From assembly GCA_037951105.1 (NCBI GenBank), contig JBAMJV010009407.1, positions 1 through 64,000 on the forward strand: DNA of 64,000 nt, in the 5' to 3' direction. The notes under the pieces were generated by a model. That model was not told where the DNA came from and did no database searches. It saw only the letters and a list, made by a program, of their open reading frames with translations. The stretch is from Echinarachnius parma. Taxonomy: Eukaryota; Echinodermata; Echinoidea; Clypeasteroida; Echinarachniidae. Numbering within the stretch: the first letter of the stretch is position 1; every line of letters starts with the position of its first letter. The position numbers and the translations under genes are program-made. Shown in pieces: positions 23,506-38,200 of this stretch.

Positions 23506-24476
23506 TTCTTTTACGGGCCATCAATCAAAAATATCAGAACCACATATGTTGGTATTTCCTCAATTATCGGTTTGCCTTTATTTCTAACAAAGAATACACT
23601 GCATTAGATACAAATCAATTATTGATATTTGATGAAACGGATCGTTGATTTAGTGTCCTTTGGAAAAGGGAAATATGTTTAGTATTACCAATGACGGTAA
23701 TAATGATGGAGAAACTACATCTGGGGGAGGAGGTAAGAGCACCCTCTCCTCCATTTCTGTCAAATGGATGTACACAAATAATCTAAGAAATGCAAACATT
23801 TGAAATAAAGACAAGTTTAAAAGTTTGCCACTTTTATGACCCCGCCCTCTTAATTAATGATGTTTTATCGCCGAGTTATGCCACTGACCTTGATGCAAAT
23901 GCGTGGTAAATATGACTGTTCATCCAGATCCAGCAGGGCACGGTCAATGCAAATTACATCTATTTTTACCAACCATTAAACAAACATTATGTTCAAACTT
24001 CGATATTGCCAGTATTATTGTGTGCACGTTATTTGTGTGTACTGTACTATAATTGGCCATGTGTAGAGTTTCGGCACTCCATGATTTAACTTTTCTTACT
24101 TCTGCCCAGTGCAGTTGTGTTTTTATAAAGTTCTGAATTGAATTGAATTACCTTCGTCCATGAATAATAACATACTATCCTTCTTTACTGGTATACCTTG
24201 AACGGTGTTTGATTATTGTTGCATGTGAATGGTACACATCATATCTCTTCCCCTTTTGTTGCCGTGGAGAAAGAGGAAGTAGTCAATAAATTTGATATAA
24301 ATTTCAAAGTACTGTAATATATATCCATAATTTGAAATACGGTGTCATAACACGTAGCAACTTTTTCACAAGTGGATCTATCTGTAGCGTCAATTGCCCT
24401 GGTACTTAAGTCAGTTTCGTTAAGTATGATGTTACTAACGTTAGTGTTCACTCCTTATTTTGATAATCGCAACACC

Positions 24477-24534
24477 ATGGTTTTGTTTTGGAAGGTATTC
24501 CCTGTGCTGTGTTTACTTTCCCTAATTAATACAG
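24477..24534 (+). CDS. Alternative first coding exon 2 (signal peptide)
   Basis: MVLFWKVFPVLCLLSLINT followed by donor ACAG|GTAAGT, 58 bases, phase 1. It differs from unit 1 by one residue. Surrounding sequence, ATG context and donor are conserved, as is an upstream in-frame open stretch that starts about 105 bases earlier. Use as an alternative start for the receptor at 26,637 is inference. Confidence 0.6.
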
Positions 24535-24790
24535 GTAAGTGTGGTGTTTTTAATCGTATTTTACACATGTATACCTACTCAGTAATGATTGTTGTGTTAC
24601 TTTGTTTATTTATGATGAATATTTCGTTTTTTATATTAGGTAACACAAATGAGTCATATCAATTTTGTAGGCATATCAGACATGTTATGCTGTAAAAGGT
24701 TGACACACATACATTGATTTTATGAATTTTTAGGATCACAGCCCAGGTGGAAAACCTAACTAACTCGCTGCTAAAAGTCCACAGGTACAT

Positions 24791-26250
24791 TTTGTCATAC
24801 CGGAATTAAGAATACACCAAACCCACACATTAAACCTGACATTAAAAGGTGGCATATAATTATGGTTGTATGTATTGCGCCGGTAACAACGTGCTTTCCT
24901 CTCATGTTTTGCATAATGGTACACACAGCACATCACATCTCTTATTGGGCCCGTAGCCAGAGGGGTGCATTGGGTGCGTATGCCAACTGCAATTTTTTTT
25001 CTTCTATGGGCCATTTTCGAATAATAGCGCACGTTATTAATTCAGTCAAAAATATCATAATCACCTATATTCATTTCCTCAATTGTCGTTTTTCCTTTAT
25101 TTCCAACAAAGATATAAATCAATTGTTTATATCTGATGATACGGATCATTGATTTAGTGTCATTTGAAAAAGGGAAATACGTTTAGTATTACCAATGACG
25201 GTAATAATGGTGGCGAAACTTCATCGGTGGGAGGGGGCAATAGCTGGCAGCACCCCACTCCTTTATTTATGTTGAATTAATGTACAAAAATAATCCACGA
25301 AAGGCAAACATTGGAAACAAAGACAATTTTAAAAGTTTGCCACTTTTCCGTCTGCCCACCCCCTCCCCCACCCCCACCCCCACACATGTTTTATCACCAT
25401 GTGATCACCACGGTATGCCACAACTTACCAACAATTACAACATAATCATCTTCAAACTTCGATGTGCCAGTTAAAGTTTACTTTTTTGTGCACGGTATAT
25501 GTATGTGTGTACTGCAATATAATCATAATGGGCCATGTGTACAGTTTCTGCGCTCAATGAGTTAATTTGTGTTACTTCTGTCACGTGCAGTTGTGTATTC
25601 ATAAAGTTCTGAATTTTATTGCATTACATTCGTCTATGAATAGTAACATATTGTTCTTCTTACTGCTCTACCTTCAACTGTGATTAATTATGTTTGTAGA
25701 TGAAAGGTACACATCATATATCATTCCCTTGTGTTGCAGTATAGAAAGAGGAAGTATAAATTAATTATATATGATATAGCTTCCAAAGTAATATATATCC
25801 ATAATTTGAAATACATTATCATAAAAAGTAGCAACTTTAATACAAGTTGATATATCTGTACCGTCAATTGCCCTCAATTAACTAAGTCAGTTTCGTTAAG
25901 TCTGATGTTACAGGCGTTAGTAATCTCTTCTCATTTTGATGATCGCATCACCATGGTTTTGTTTAGGAAGGTATTTCCTGTGCTGTGTCTTCTTTATCTA
26001 ATTAATATAGGTAAATTCGATGCCTATGACTCGTATTTCGCAGATGTTAAACTAGTCAGTACTGTATGTTGTGTATTTTCATGTATGCTTAATATATCTT
26101 ATGGCAGCTTATGTAACATCAAAGGGCTTAACAACTGAGTTTTGGGATACCAGACATGTAATGTCGAAAAGGGTGGCACCCATACATGGCTTGTATGACT
26201 ATCTAGAATCACAAGTCTAGGTGGACAACCTCACCGACTGGCTACTAGAA
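24791..26250 (+). repeat. First-exon array, unit 3 (most diverged)
   Basis: Same order of blocks as units 1 and 2 but with several indels, and a CCCACCCC-rich stretch (25,355-25,382) at a position otherwise occupied by different sequence. It ends before the first CCP exon. Confidence 0.8.
25953..26010 (+). CDS. Gene B exon 1, signal peptide
   Basis: MVLFRKVFPVLCLLYLINI then donor ATAG|GTAAAT. Basic residues at 5-6, then a hydrophobic core. The exon ends in phase 1, as the next exon requires. The ATG sits in CATCACCATGG. This is the third and nearest of three repeated first exons; I chose it as default because of proximity. Confidence 0.7.
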
Positions 26251-29200
26251 TTAGAGAAATCACCCCTATATACGTCAGCTAAATTGTGTTTTAAGTCATT
26301 AGGGGTCATAAGACCCATCCAAACTTGTTTATGAATGCACCCGTGTACCGTTATAGTGATAATATCTTCTTAGTTCATATTGGTCTTGCTTAGATTCCTG
26401 CGCATACCTTGCGATTTGGTTGATGTGTCACACTTCGTTACAAGGTGTTGCAAAGACGATAAATGCCCCATGTCAGTCGTACAGTGCTCATGCACTAAAC
26501 GGCGGACACAGTTACTAGATCCATACAATCATGTTTATCACGATTGTTTTTCATGTTTTAATAATGTTTATAGTGAAACCAAAGTCATTCTGTTGGTTGT
26601 ACACATTGCGTATTGATCTATGGATTGCTTCCATAGGACGTGTTTCCGCTGATTGCCCGACCCCAGCAGCGGTGCAGAATGCGCTTTTTACCACTGATAT
26701 CGATGATGGAATGGAAGCTTCATACCTAGTTTGGTCGTGTGAAGATGGTTACGTGATGGCTGGTGACGCTGATTCCGTTGTATGGTTCTGCAGAGACAAT
26801 GGCGAATGGATAGGTGAAATTTCTATTTGCACAGGTAAGATCAATTAAATGAGTTCATGTTTATTTTCATTAAATTTTTATCATAACTAATTTGACTAAT
26901 ACTTGAAAAAAAGGTGTGGTAATATATCAGGCAAACCTCTGCATATTCAAAAGGGACCTTGACCAAATATAGTGGTAAATAACTAAGAGAGGTCGGTTTT
27001 GATTTAAACATTTTGTCAACTTTCTTCCATATTAAAACTTTTCTTTTTGTATCCTAAAACAAACACAAATCCTTTGGCATGTGCATTGTCACGATATCCT
27101 CGTCTAAACCTGGGTCCAAACTCATTTATAGAGTGATGAAGCAACATTATAATTATAGAACCGTGGTATTAAACTTTCACCGTGTGCTCAAACTGTTACG
27201 CTGTAACAATGTATCTTAATGTTTCACAATACTTGTATTTATCATATTCCATGATGGCGCTTTGCTGAATCATAGAAGAACAACGCTGCCCAGATCCGCC
27301 TCGTCCAGCTTTCGGAAATATCACGTCAGCTTCCCTATTCAGAGCCGGTGACGTCATAACCTACCATTGCGACGATGCCCGCACACTAGTAGGAAGCAAT
27401 ACCAATGCGTGTAATTACGACGGGTCATGGATGAATAAGCCACCAGTGTGCCAAAGTAAGTCACATTGTAAGCATAAGCAGCATTTCATTTTACTGAAAT
27501 AGCTACATTTAAAGTGATCTATACATTTTCTCCATTTAAACCAACATCACTTGGAGATGTTTAATTTCTCTAGTGCATTGCTCATTAGCTTATGGTAACG
27601 CGAATTCAAAGTGTTTTGGCTGCTCAAATGTCTCTCTTATTGTGCTAATATTTAAGATTGAAATCAAAGCATTACTGGAACGCATTTGGATATAAGTAGA
27701 AAGAATCCTAATCTCGAATTGATATCAGTATACTTAGTCTCGAAGATACTTGTTGTTCTAGTTGAATTGTTCTTTGAAGTAAGTTGAACACTCTGAAGGA
27801 AAGTACAGTATGATAAGTATGATACAACTGTTTACTTGCACTAAATCATTATAAAATAATAATAACCGGACCATGCCCAAAAGGTATTAAACCGTTCAAA
27901 CGGCTGAGTTAGACTGAAATTATTTCTCCCAAAGTAGCTGTTAATAAAACACCAGAGGGCACTCTAAAAAACAATTTCCATTTCTTGTAAAACAAAATGT
28001 GATTCATGTTTTGTTAATAAAAAAAAAAATTCAATAATTCAAAATAGAGATCATCAACAAATCAAAAAGCCTCTTTGGTATATTTTCCAAAAGAGTAGCA
28101 TTTTATTATAAATTGTATTCATTCATCGGACAAAAATCGGGTCCTACATTATTTACATCGGATACATTTATTTTGCTTTTCTAAAGGTTGTTACACTAAC
28201 TCACAAATTAATTATTTATTGAACCGCCCTCTAAAACTAAAATAAACTATATACCATTATATGCCTTGCAATAAGAATAGAGTCTAACCCTGTACAAGTC
28301 ATAATTAAACCTTATTCTATCTACGTTCCATGTATGCGTATTGTTTGTGTATTAATTAAAATGTCAGTATGATTTATTTTTCGGCAAATACATTACAAGT
28401 GTACTACCAAAACAATTAGTGGTAGAATCGCCGCGTTATAAATACACAACGTAAATACTACTATCACGATTGCCATGATTGTCGGGTATTGACAAGTTGT
28501 CTTTAATCATTCAGGCAAAATACCTTTTCACGTTACCTCCATGCCAACGGTAACAATGCATTCACCAGGAACACGATTTGATAAATCAATGTGAATGATC
28601 TGAAAAATGCAAACAATAAATCGTACTTTCAAAAAATTGTTATCAAATACAATCAAGGTGTTTCATAATCATTTTTACCCGCCCTTGGACAAATGTTCAT
28701 GTCTTAACAAATACAAAAACCGTAAAGATACTACAATACATAACACATACAAAGTCATTATTAGATGTGTCTTCATTGTCTCTGTTAAGCAAACACAACT
28801 GATGTTCATGCTTTGCATCGTCGAAGAACTCAGTATGAATGCTTATTTTCTTTTGGCTGCGTCCCTTTCCATTGATCAGATAACAACCCAACAACATGAC
28901 ACTATTATAGAGTTAGAATTACCCGAGAGCAAGTCCATGGCTTTGACTATACCAATATCACCAGTAAACAGTCATGGTAAAGAGTACAATGTTGTTAACT
29001 AGCTGAATATCCTTTTTCAGATTTGCAGATAACTAATTAACTTTTCAAATTCTTATTTATGTATGCTATTTTCTGCCCTATATAGTTGGTTGTGATACCA
29101 GCGGTGACAAGAGTCGGTATTTAGAATTGGTGTGCTTTTTCACTATTAATCATAAACAAACTTGGGACAAAGCCAGGCAGAGCTGCAATAATAGTGGCGG

Positions 29201-32200
29201 GACCCTCGCTCTAGTGAAAGACAATTCAACGCAGGCACACCTTGTCAACTATTTAAATGGACGATCAGATGATCGCTATTGGATTGGAGCCAGAGAAGGA
29301 CGGGATTGGAGATGGGCGAGTGGTGAGTAGAACATTAATTGGCTATGTCTTAATTAAACCATTACCTATACGACCTTTATTCTAGATGAATTACGAAATC
29401 GAACTATACACAAATATTGTTAAAGATTTCAATATATTTATATGGGGAACGCGAATTGGCAACGCACTGTGATAAGTTTGTTGACTACTCCTAGTTTGTT
29501 TTGTACACACAAGTTCATTTTTTGCATTTGTCTTCGTAGTTGCACTCCAAGGACTCATACTATGTTGTGCATAAATGTATTCTACAGAACATGAGGTTAG
29601 ACTCAAGGTTAAACTCAAGGGTAACACATATAAATTATTTTGAGGAAATTCAAACAAATGTAAATATTAGTTGACGAAAATTTGCCAATGTGTGTTGCCA
29701 TTTATAGTCTATTGTAAAAAAAATGACTATTTTTTAAAGAGCCATAGTTTACATTATTCTTTACCGATCTTGCCTCAACTATCAGAGATTATTCATCATC
29801 ATTTGTGCCTAATAGTCCAACTTGAGTTGTCCTTTAACCTAAACAGTTCTTCCCTCTAAAAATGGAAAGTTTTGGTAAGGGAGTACAGTTTTGGTCAAAC
29901 TGAATTTTAGTAACCAAAACCTGCACCATTACATTACAAACTAATAGTTATACCTCCATAATGCCCAAAATGACAACAAAATTACAAATTACTAAATGGT
30001 TAATGTTATGGATATTTTAGCCCTTTTTTTTTTTACCGATTTTTACTAAATAAAGTTTATTCTGTCATTGATATTGCATGCTCTATACGTTGAATTGGAC
30101 ACTTAGTTTGTTATTATGTCACACAGATTATGCAGCGCCCTCAATATCAAAACTCAACTATCCGTTTAAATTACTCAGATGATTCGCCAATACAACGACT
30201 CTACTGGGAAGTTTCGGTCTATGAGGACGTCAATGGATGCATCGAACTCAGTCGGGGTACAAAAGGGGACTATTCATGGACGGATGCACCTTGTAATGAC
30301 CATCATGGATTTATCTGTAGCTTTGGTATGAATTTAATTTGTTTATGTTTAATCATGATTATTAGATACATGTAGTAAGAACACATATGAAACTGTATAT
30401 GACATACATACATCGCTTGTTACATAGAGAGAAGAACAGTTATACAACATAAGGGATTGCAAGTTTAGATAGCGTCTACAAGGTAGACATGTGTAGGCAT
30501 GTGTTTTTAAATATTGTCAGAATAAACAAGACGTACAACAAGTGTAACTTTAACAGAAATGAATACAAAGAATTGTGCATGCATGTCTGTATATGATTGT
30601 TTTGGGATAGATATGCAAAAGTATCACTTTCAATATTGGAGAAACATTTAAAGGCCAATGCAATATGCTTGTTTATTTCGTATAACATTACCCCGACTCA
30701 AGCATGTCAAGATTTCTGCTTTGAAAGAAATATGTGAAAACACTATCGAATACACCACTATTCACGCGAACGCTGGAGGCCGCCATTGTTAGGTATGTGC
30801 GGACTTACACCACTGCGCTCGAACAATGATGCATTCCTGCACTTAACTCAATTCAATAACACCAATTCAAACCATTGTTTGAATACTTGTAGACGCTTTG
30901 ATGAGTCTGCAAATCAGTGGAAAGCTTTTCTATCTTTTTGTTCGGCCATCCGCACATACGTCAGAATTTGCGAAGCATGTTGGGTAATTACACGAACATG
31001 GCCGCTCCCATCATCTTTTGCCGCCGTAACAATTAGTACAATTTGAGTATGCTTACAGAATGATTTTATATGATCCAGTCGGTCAAAATTGCCAAGTCAT
31101 GTATCAAATTAAAAGTATGTTCACCCTCTAAATGATAATGTAGCCGAAAGCTATAGTTTCATTGTCCTTTAACGGAGTTGGCTCCTTTGGAAAACAATCT
31201 TCTTCGCTATTGTTGTTATAGTAGGGCAATGTGCGGACAGCATTCTCAAGTCGGGTTTAGCCACAATGAACAATGAGAGGTGCTTCACGTTTATTGATAG
31301 TATGGCTTCATGGGACATCGCCAGAGATAACTGTACAAATCAGGACGGAATTCTTGCTGAGATCCGTGATGACGCAACGGACGAACGTCTTGCAGCACAT
31401 GCTAAGGTGTGAAGTACTTGTGATTTTTGGGGGTTGAAACAATAAAATACTGTATAAGAGGCGTTACTTTATAGAGAGAACTTTCGAGGAGGTGCCATAA
31501 CACGAACATTGTGCGCAGACGTAGCGGCTTGGGCAAACACCAACAATACTCGTGTTGTATATTAGAGAACAAACGAAAATGTTATTGTTGTATAATGTTC
31601 TGCAAAGTAGCATTTATTCAATTAGATTGTAGTTGATGGTCTAATTATTAAATGTACGTCATTCATTTGTTTACACTCTTCTTCGCCTTCCATTCAGCTT
31701 ATGTACCTTCTTCGTCGTCTTCTTCTTTTTTTTCCTCTTCTGCTTTTCTTTTTCCTTCGTTGGTATTATATTTGTCTTTATAATTATACCTACATGGCAA
31801 CAACTGATTAAAGTAACATCAAATGCATTGTGTGTGTTTAATAAGTAAGATCATAATAGTTTGTATAGTACAGTGTACATGCATTACTTCAGTGCAATCA
31901 CAACGCGCCGAGTCATGCGCATTAAACTACATCACCATTAAGTGTACATGGCATAATAATTATGTCGCAATGAAACATGTCCGATATTGTCTTACCTTCC
32001 ATAAGTTACTGGAACGTGCCGACTTGACCAAGACTCGATGGTGGATTGGAGGCAAGGCCAGAGCTGCCGCGACAATAACATCCGAAAGGGTGTGGTTTTG
32101 GATTGATGGTAAGTCGCGTATTAAACAAATTGCATGTCAACTGGATACAAATCAATCAAATAATGCTCCGAGCAGGCCTACGTGGTAGGACAGTGGCATT

Positions 32201-35200
32201 TGATACGGGGAGACGGGAGTACATGACCCACAACAGATCGACTAAACAATAACAGCATTTTGGTAAAAATGTAATAGAGTATCGCTCGCTCCATGCTTAA
32301 CCATTAATTTTAGAAAATCTTAAGAGAACTTACTAACATTGCCCAAAGCCTCAAAACTGACTTGGAACTCTAATGATTCTCTAATACCTTATCATATTCA
32401 TATTACCATTAAAATCACGGGACATGGTTCGGTTTCTCAAATTTCCATTTCGTTCACAAGATATTTAAGATTGAAATGTTCAGATACGAAATTGTCTACG
32501 GAATAAGTTTATGCCGTGTACAAAGTAAGTGCCATGAGGTAGTGAATATTACCTCGCATTTGTGTTCATATATCAAAAAACATCCACTCTACGTGAACAT
32601 TTCACACATTACTTTGTGAACAAATCACTCGAATATACATGACTACATATCATTTTTTCATCACTTGCAAACAAAGTTACTAGATCCCTTTAAACTATTG
32701 CACAACTCTTTTATTCAGCATCGATTCATTTAATTTGCTAATAATAATATCCACTATTTATATAGCGCCTATCACAATTAATAATCATCTCTAAGCGCTT
32801 TACAATTTTATTATTACCCCGGTCATAGGATACAATGCAAACCAGCACACATTGTGTGCACCATCTCCACTCCCTGGGAATATTCCTTCCAAGCGCTCAG
32901 TGGGCTCAAGAAGATCGTTCACATAAAGGCTTTCACCTCATACCGGTCCCCATGTATACACCTGGGTAGAGAGCAAGTATGTCGATGTATTCCGAAATGC
33001 CATACCTTTATCACGTTTTCGCAGAGTGTCCTACTATTTGTAGTTTTTATAAAAACCCATACAATTCTGATTAGGATGCGTTATTTATACGGAATATTTT
33101 GCTGAAAACAATATGGACGTAAACATTTTAAAGCGATGTATTAAAATTATCCAAATCCTGAAAATCCAATTGGAATTCCAGTAATACTTGTTGTATTTGT
33201 ATAGGACAGGTTTTTTGTCTCGAATTTCTTTTTCGTTAAAAAGACATTCACAATTGAAGTGTTCATTTGTTAAACTATCCAATTTCATTTCATTTCATTT
33301 CATTTTATTCCACATTCTGCATTAAAAACAACAAATACAATGAATAAAACTGATTCAAGATTACAACTACAACAACAAACACAGATAAAAAACTAGGTTC
33401 ACAAACAAACAAAAAAGGAGAGAATTATACTAGACAAACAATAAATGAGAATGTGGGGGATTACCAAAAAGCCAGAGGCTTATCGAGGGTAAATCCCCAT
33501 TATGGCCTAGCGGTTGAGAGAGAGAAGGGAAGAAAAAAGGGAGTAAGAGGAGAAAGGAAGACATGTACGATATTTAACACTTAGTAAAAGAAATTTAAAA
33601 TTCTACACATGTTTGTTACTAAGTTTCACATGACAATAAATACTGTTTATATTTGTGCTTAAAATTCAATAAAGTTGGGCATTTTCTAATTTCAATTGGT
33701 ATATCATTCCAGCATTTTGTTCCAATAAAAATAATGGTTGTGCGTGAAAAATTATATTTACATAATGGTACGTGCACATTTCCCTGTGTTCTAGTATTAT
33801 GATAATGAATTGCACTATTAAGTTTTAAAATGTCATTAAAAACTGATGGAAGTGTTCCTTTAAAAAATGAATACATACAAATTGCCACCTGCAGCTGATT
33901 TAATTGGGTTACCGTTAAAATATTACATTTCTTAAACGAGGAGCACTGTGTGAAAGAGGTTGTGCATTGCACATGAGTCTAACTGCACGCTTCTGTAGTA
34001 CATGAAGTCTATTAATCGATATTATTGCACATTTTCCCCATACAATATTACAATAAGATAAATATGGTAAAATCATAGTATCATATAACATCTTAAGTAC
34101 TTTGAATGGAACAATATCCTTGACACGACTCATGACACCTATGGCTCTTGAAATCTTACACGATATATCATTTACATGTTGTTTCCAAGTTAAATTCGCA
34201 TCAATCATAATCTCTAAAAATTTAATCTGATTTACCTGTTGTATCCTATGGTTACATAATTATATGAATTTGCAATTGTGTTTCATCTACAAATAAATGT
34301 TTAGGTTTAAAAATCATATTACAAGTCTTCTCTATATTTACAACTAAACGATTAGCAACAAACCATCGTTGAACATTTTTCATTTCAACATATAGTGTAT
34401 CATTTAATGTATTGATATTATTACCCGAAATAAAAAGATTGGTATCATCAGCAAACATAATCGAATAGAGATGCTGACTTACATATTGAAAATCATTTAC
34501 AAATAATAAAAATAGCAGTGGACCAAGAACGGATCCTTGAGGAACACCTGTACTTATGTGATGTAAGTGAGATGATTTATGATTAATGCATGTAAATTGT
34601 TTACGATTATTAAGATAACTTTTAAACCAATCTAAAATATTACCTCTAATTCCATAATGTTCTAATTTATTCAAAAGTATATTATGATTGATGCAATCGA
34701 AAGCTTTTGAAAGATCTAAAAATATTCCAATTAAAAACTGTTTCTTTTCAAAAACATCTGAAAGTTTGTTTGTAAATTCTACAAGAGCCATACTAAACCG
34801 AACACAATAAGTAACTTCATCCCTAAGCAATTGCCCATAATTTCATAACCAAGAATCTTTTCAAGATTTCGTCTTGCCAATATATCCATATGGTAGTTAG
34901 GAAAACAATGTGTAAACATGAGAGGTAACCATTAATCCATGGTTGAGTGAGCACACATTACAGAAAAAATAGTCATATTTCCAAATTCGCAAAAGTATCA
35001 TCATCATTACAAATTATTGAGAGTTGGAAAATAAAAAATGCACTGTTTTACAATTGCAATGAATGCATTTTACCACATGTGCCATAACAAAATCAAAATG
35101 AATGGAATATCAAACAGCATTGTTTCATAAACCATGATCAATGCATTCCGCCACATGTGCGGATTGACAACAATGTACAGGCACGCGCAATACCTTGTGA

Positions 35201-38200
35201 CTTTTGAATTGGGCCATTTTGTCTTTAATCTGTGCTAATTCAGCCATAAAGTAATGAATATCTCTCATTCTCGCACATATTGAACATAACAACTGTGCCA
35301 ATAGTGTGGTAAGAGGACATCTTGAAACAATTATCGGTTATGAAATTATGGGCAATTGCCTAGGGGTGAAATTACTTTTTGTGTTCGGTTTAGTTGAAAA
35401 ACCACTTCGAAAGCCAAATTGCTTATCATACAAAATATCATGTCTATCACGGTATTGCATAAGTCTATTGTACATAATTTTCTCAAAAGTCTTTGCAAAT
35501 ACTGATAATAATGAAATTGGTCTATAGTTTGACATTGTAGTTTTACTTCCCTTCTTAAATACAACTGGTATAACCTTGGCAACTTTGAGTTTATCTGGAA
35601 ATACTCCACAATCCAATGAAAAATTAAAAATATTGCACAAAGGTTGTAATATAAAACAAATTGATTTCTTAAATACAGCAACATTAATATCATCAAATCC
35701 TGGGCTCTTATTCATTTTCAAGGTATTTACAACTTCAAAAATATCAACAAATGTTATAGGGGAAACAAAAATAGAGTTTTGTCTTTTTTCTTTCATAAAA
35801 TATCTAAAATCATCATTAACATTTGGCATATTTTCAACCAATTTGGTTCCTATTGCACTAAAGTATTGATTAAAATGATCAACAATTTCCTGTTCACCTT
35901 CAATAACAACATCATTTTCTATTAATTTTTTACATTGTTCTTTTGCATTATATTTATTAATTACTTCATTTATGACTCTCCGAGTCTTATTCATATCACC
36001 ATACACATTTGTAAATTTATTAATATAAAAATCCCTTTTACTCTTTCTAACTTGTGAATTTAAAACATTTCTATATTTTTCCTCCCTAACAAGAGTAGGG
36101 TTTTTAATATATTTTTTATGAAGTGTATGCTTCTTTTTACACATTTTTCGTAAGGAAGAAGTAAACCAGGGTTTATTTTTATTCATATTGCCTGTTTTAA
36201 CAATTTTCTTAAGAGGAAAACAGTTATATAATTGCATAAATCTATCAAAGAAAGCATCAAACCTTTGATTCACATCCCTAATTCTATACACAAATGACCA
36301 ATTCAATTTACTTAGCATCAAACAGAAACGTGCAATCGATTCATCATTAATTGTGCGTGTATAATAGAATGTCTTAGTAGGTTTATTTAAATAATTGAGT
36401 ATTGCAAATATTGCACAATGGTCACTAAAACCGCTTGTAAAAATACCAGAATATAATGTATCATCTTCACTTAAATTAGTAAAAATGTTATCTAAAAGTG
36501 TGGCACATTCAGTTGTAATACTGGTAGGTTTTGAAATTAAAGGAATAAAAGAATAAGATGACAACATATAAAAAACTATGTATTGAGGTAGTTATATTTA
36601 ATAAATTAGCATTAAAATCACCAAGTAAAAAACATTGTTTATTTTCATTTAAAACCTGTTGTAAAAATGATTCTAAGTCTTCTAAAAATAATGGCAAAGA
36701 TTTGTCTGGTGGTCTATAAACTACACTAATAATAAAACTTTTATGTTCATAATTATTTTAAAACATATATTTTCTATATCATCATTCATTTTCTAAAGAT
36801 CATAGCGTCTAACACATTGTATATCATTATGTACATACATGCTAACTCCTCCTCCACGTTTACTTATACGGTTGTTCAAAAAGAGAGAATAATTGGGTAG
36901 AGTTAAATTTAAGCCATCATGTTCTTTTAACCATGTTTCTGTTAGGCCAATAAGTGAAAACTTTGAATCAAAACAATCTAAAAATGCACAAATTTCATCA
37001 TAATTTTTCTTCAGGCTTCTACAATTTAAATGTACCATAGATAATTTCTTGGTGCCATTAATATTTACATTTTTATTAAAATCAGCTGGAGTACTATATT
37101 TAGAATCATATGGGAATCTTTCGAATGTATTATTCATAAAAAAAAAGGCAAGATAGACTATATTTATTGCCAAATATTGGTATTGAGAAAGCATTTGTGT
37201 AGACATAGGGTGAATTGAAGAATAAGACATATTCAGATAGATAACAAAAGAAACAGAAGGAACAATTAAATACAAAACAAAACAAACCAAAAAACTGACA
37301 CACAAGAATTACTACAAAAATATAAAAATGTTTAACTTACGAGACAATATACAATTCGGAACATGTAAATAAATATGAGATGTTCAAGCGTTTACAAATG
37401 TAAAACAATAATTTAAGCAGCCAGAAGCTTCGTAATGAAGCGATATAATGTTATATTCATGTTCATGGCCATGTTCACGTACCTATCCCCCTCAGGTCGT
37501 CATGACTGTGCACCATCTTTTTCATTGTGCCAGTGTTTGTTTTGATCAGGGCAATGATGCGACCGTCGGAGGACCAGGCCGTCTCTACCTTCTCACATGT
37601 TTTCGTGTCACTAAGTTGTTTGGCATTTGCGGTCGTGAGGTCCTCTTGTATCGATTTGCGTTGTCCAGCTAGCTTCCGACGATTCCTCATTACTAGCTGA
37701 CGTGTCCGGTACGACCCAAACTTGACGATTATGGGCCGTGGTGGTGAGTCTCTGCTTTTAGTTGACGTCTCCGGATTGCGATGTCTGGTAGAGATCCTGT
37801 GGCTCCTCTCAATGTCCGCCTTGGTGAGAGGGACCTGCAGGACATCGTTCACCAATGAGATGATGACATCATCGGTGTCCTCTCGATCACTTTCCGTGAC
37901 CCCAAAGAAGCGCAGACAATTCCGACGTGAGTACTGCTCCTGGGAGTTTGCAGTGTGTTGTAAGGAACGAATAGCAGCTTCGTTCGTCTCAGCTTTCCTG
38001 GTCACTTGCTGTACCTTGCGATTCGTCTGGTCGCTGCTGACTTCGAGCTCAAGAACTCTGGCTTCAAGTTTTGCCACGGTGGTTTGCAGCTCAGTTAGCC
38101 TCTTGTTAACTTCCGTCTCGACCAGCAGGAGAAAGCTTTTGTTTGTCAGGATGTCCTTGATTACTGCTGTGATAATAATCTGGGATGAGTCGTCTGAAGG

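Larger units (their letters stand above)
23235..24790 (+). repeat. First-exon array, unit 2
   Basis: About 95% identical by eye to unit 1. The T-run/G-run composite (23,448-23,505) is longest here. Confidence 0.85.

Noticed and set aside
28607-29002. 131-codon open frame in intron 3 of gene B
   Set aside because: No domain, wrong context for splicing with neighbours and no trace in copy A.
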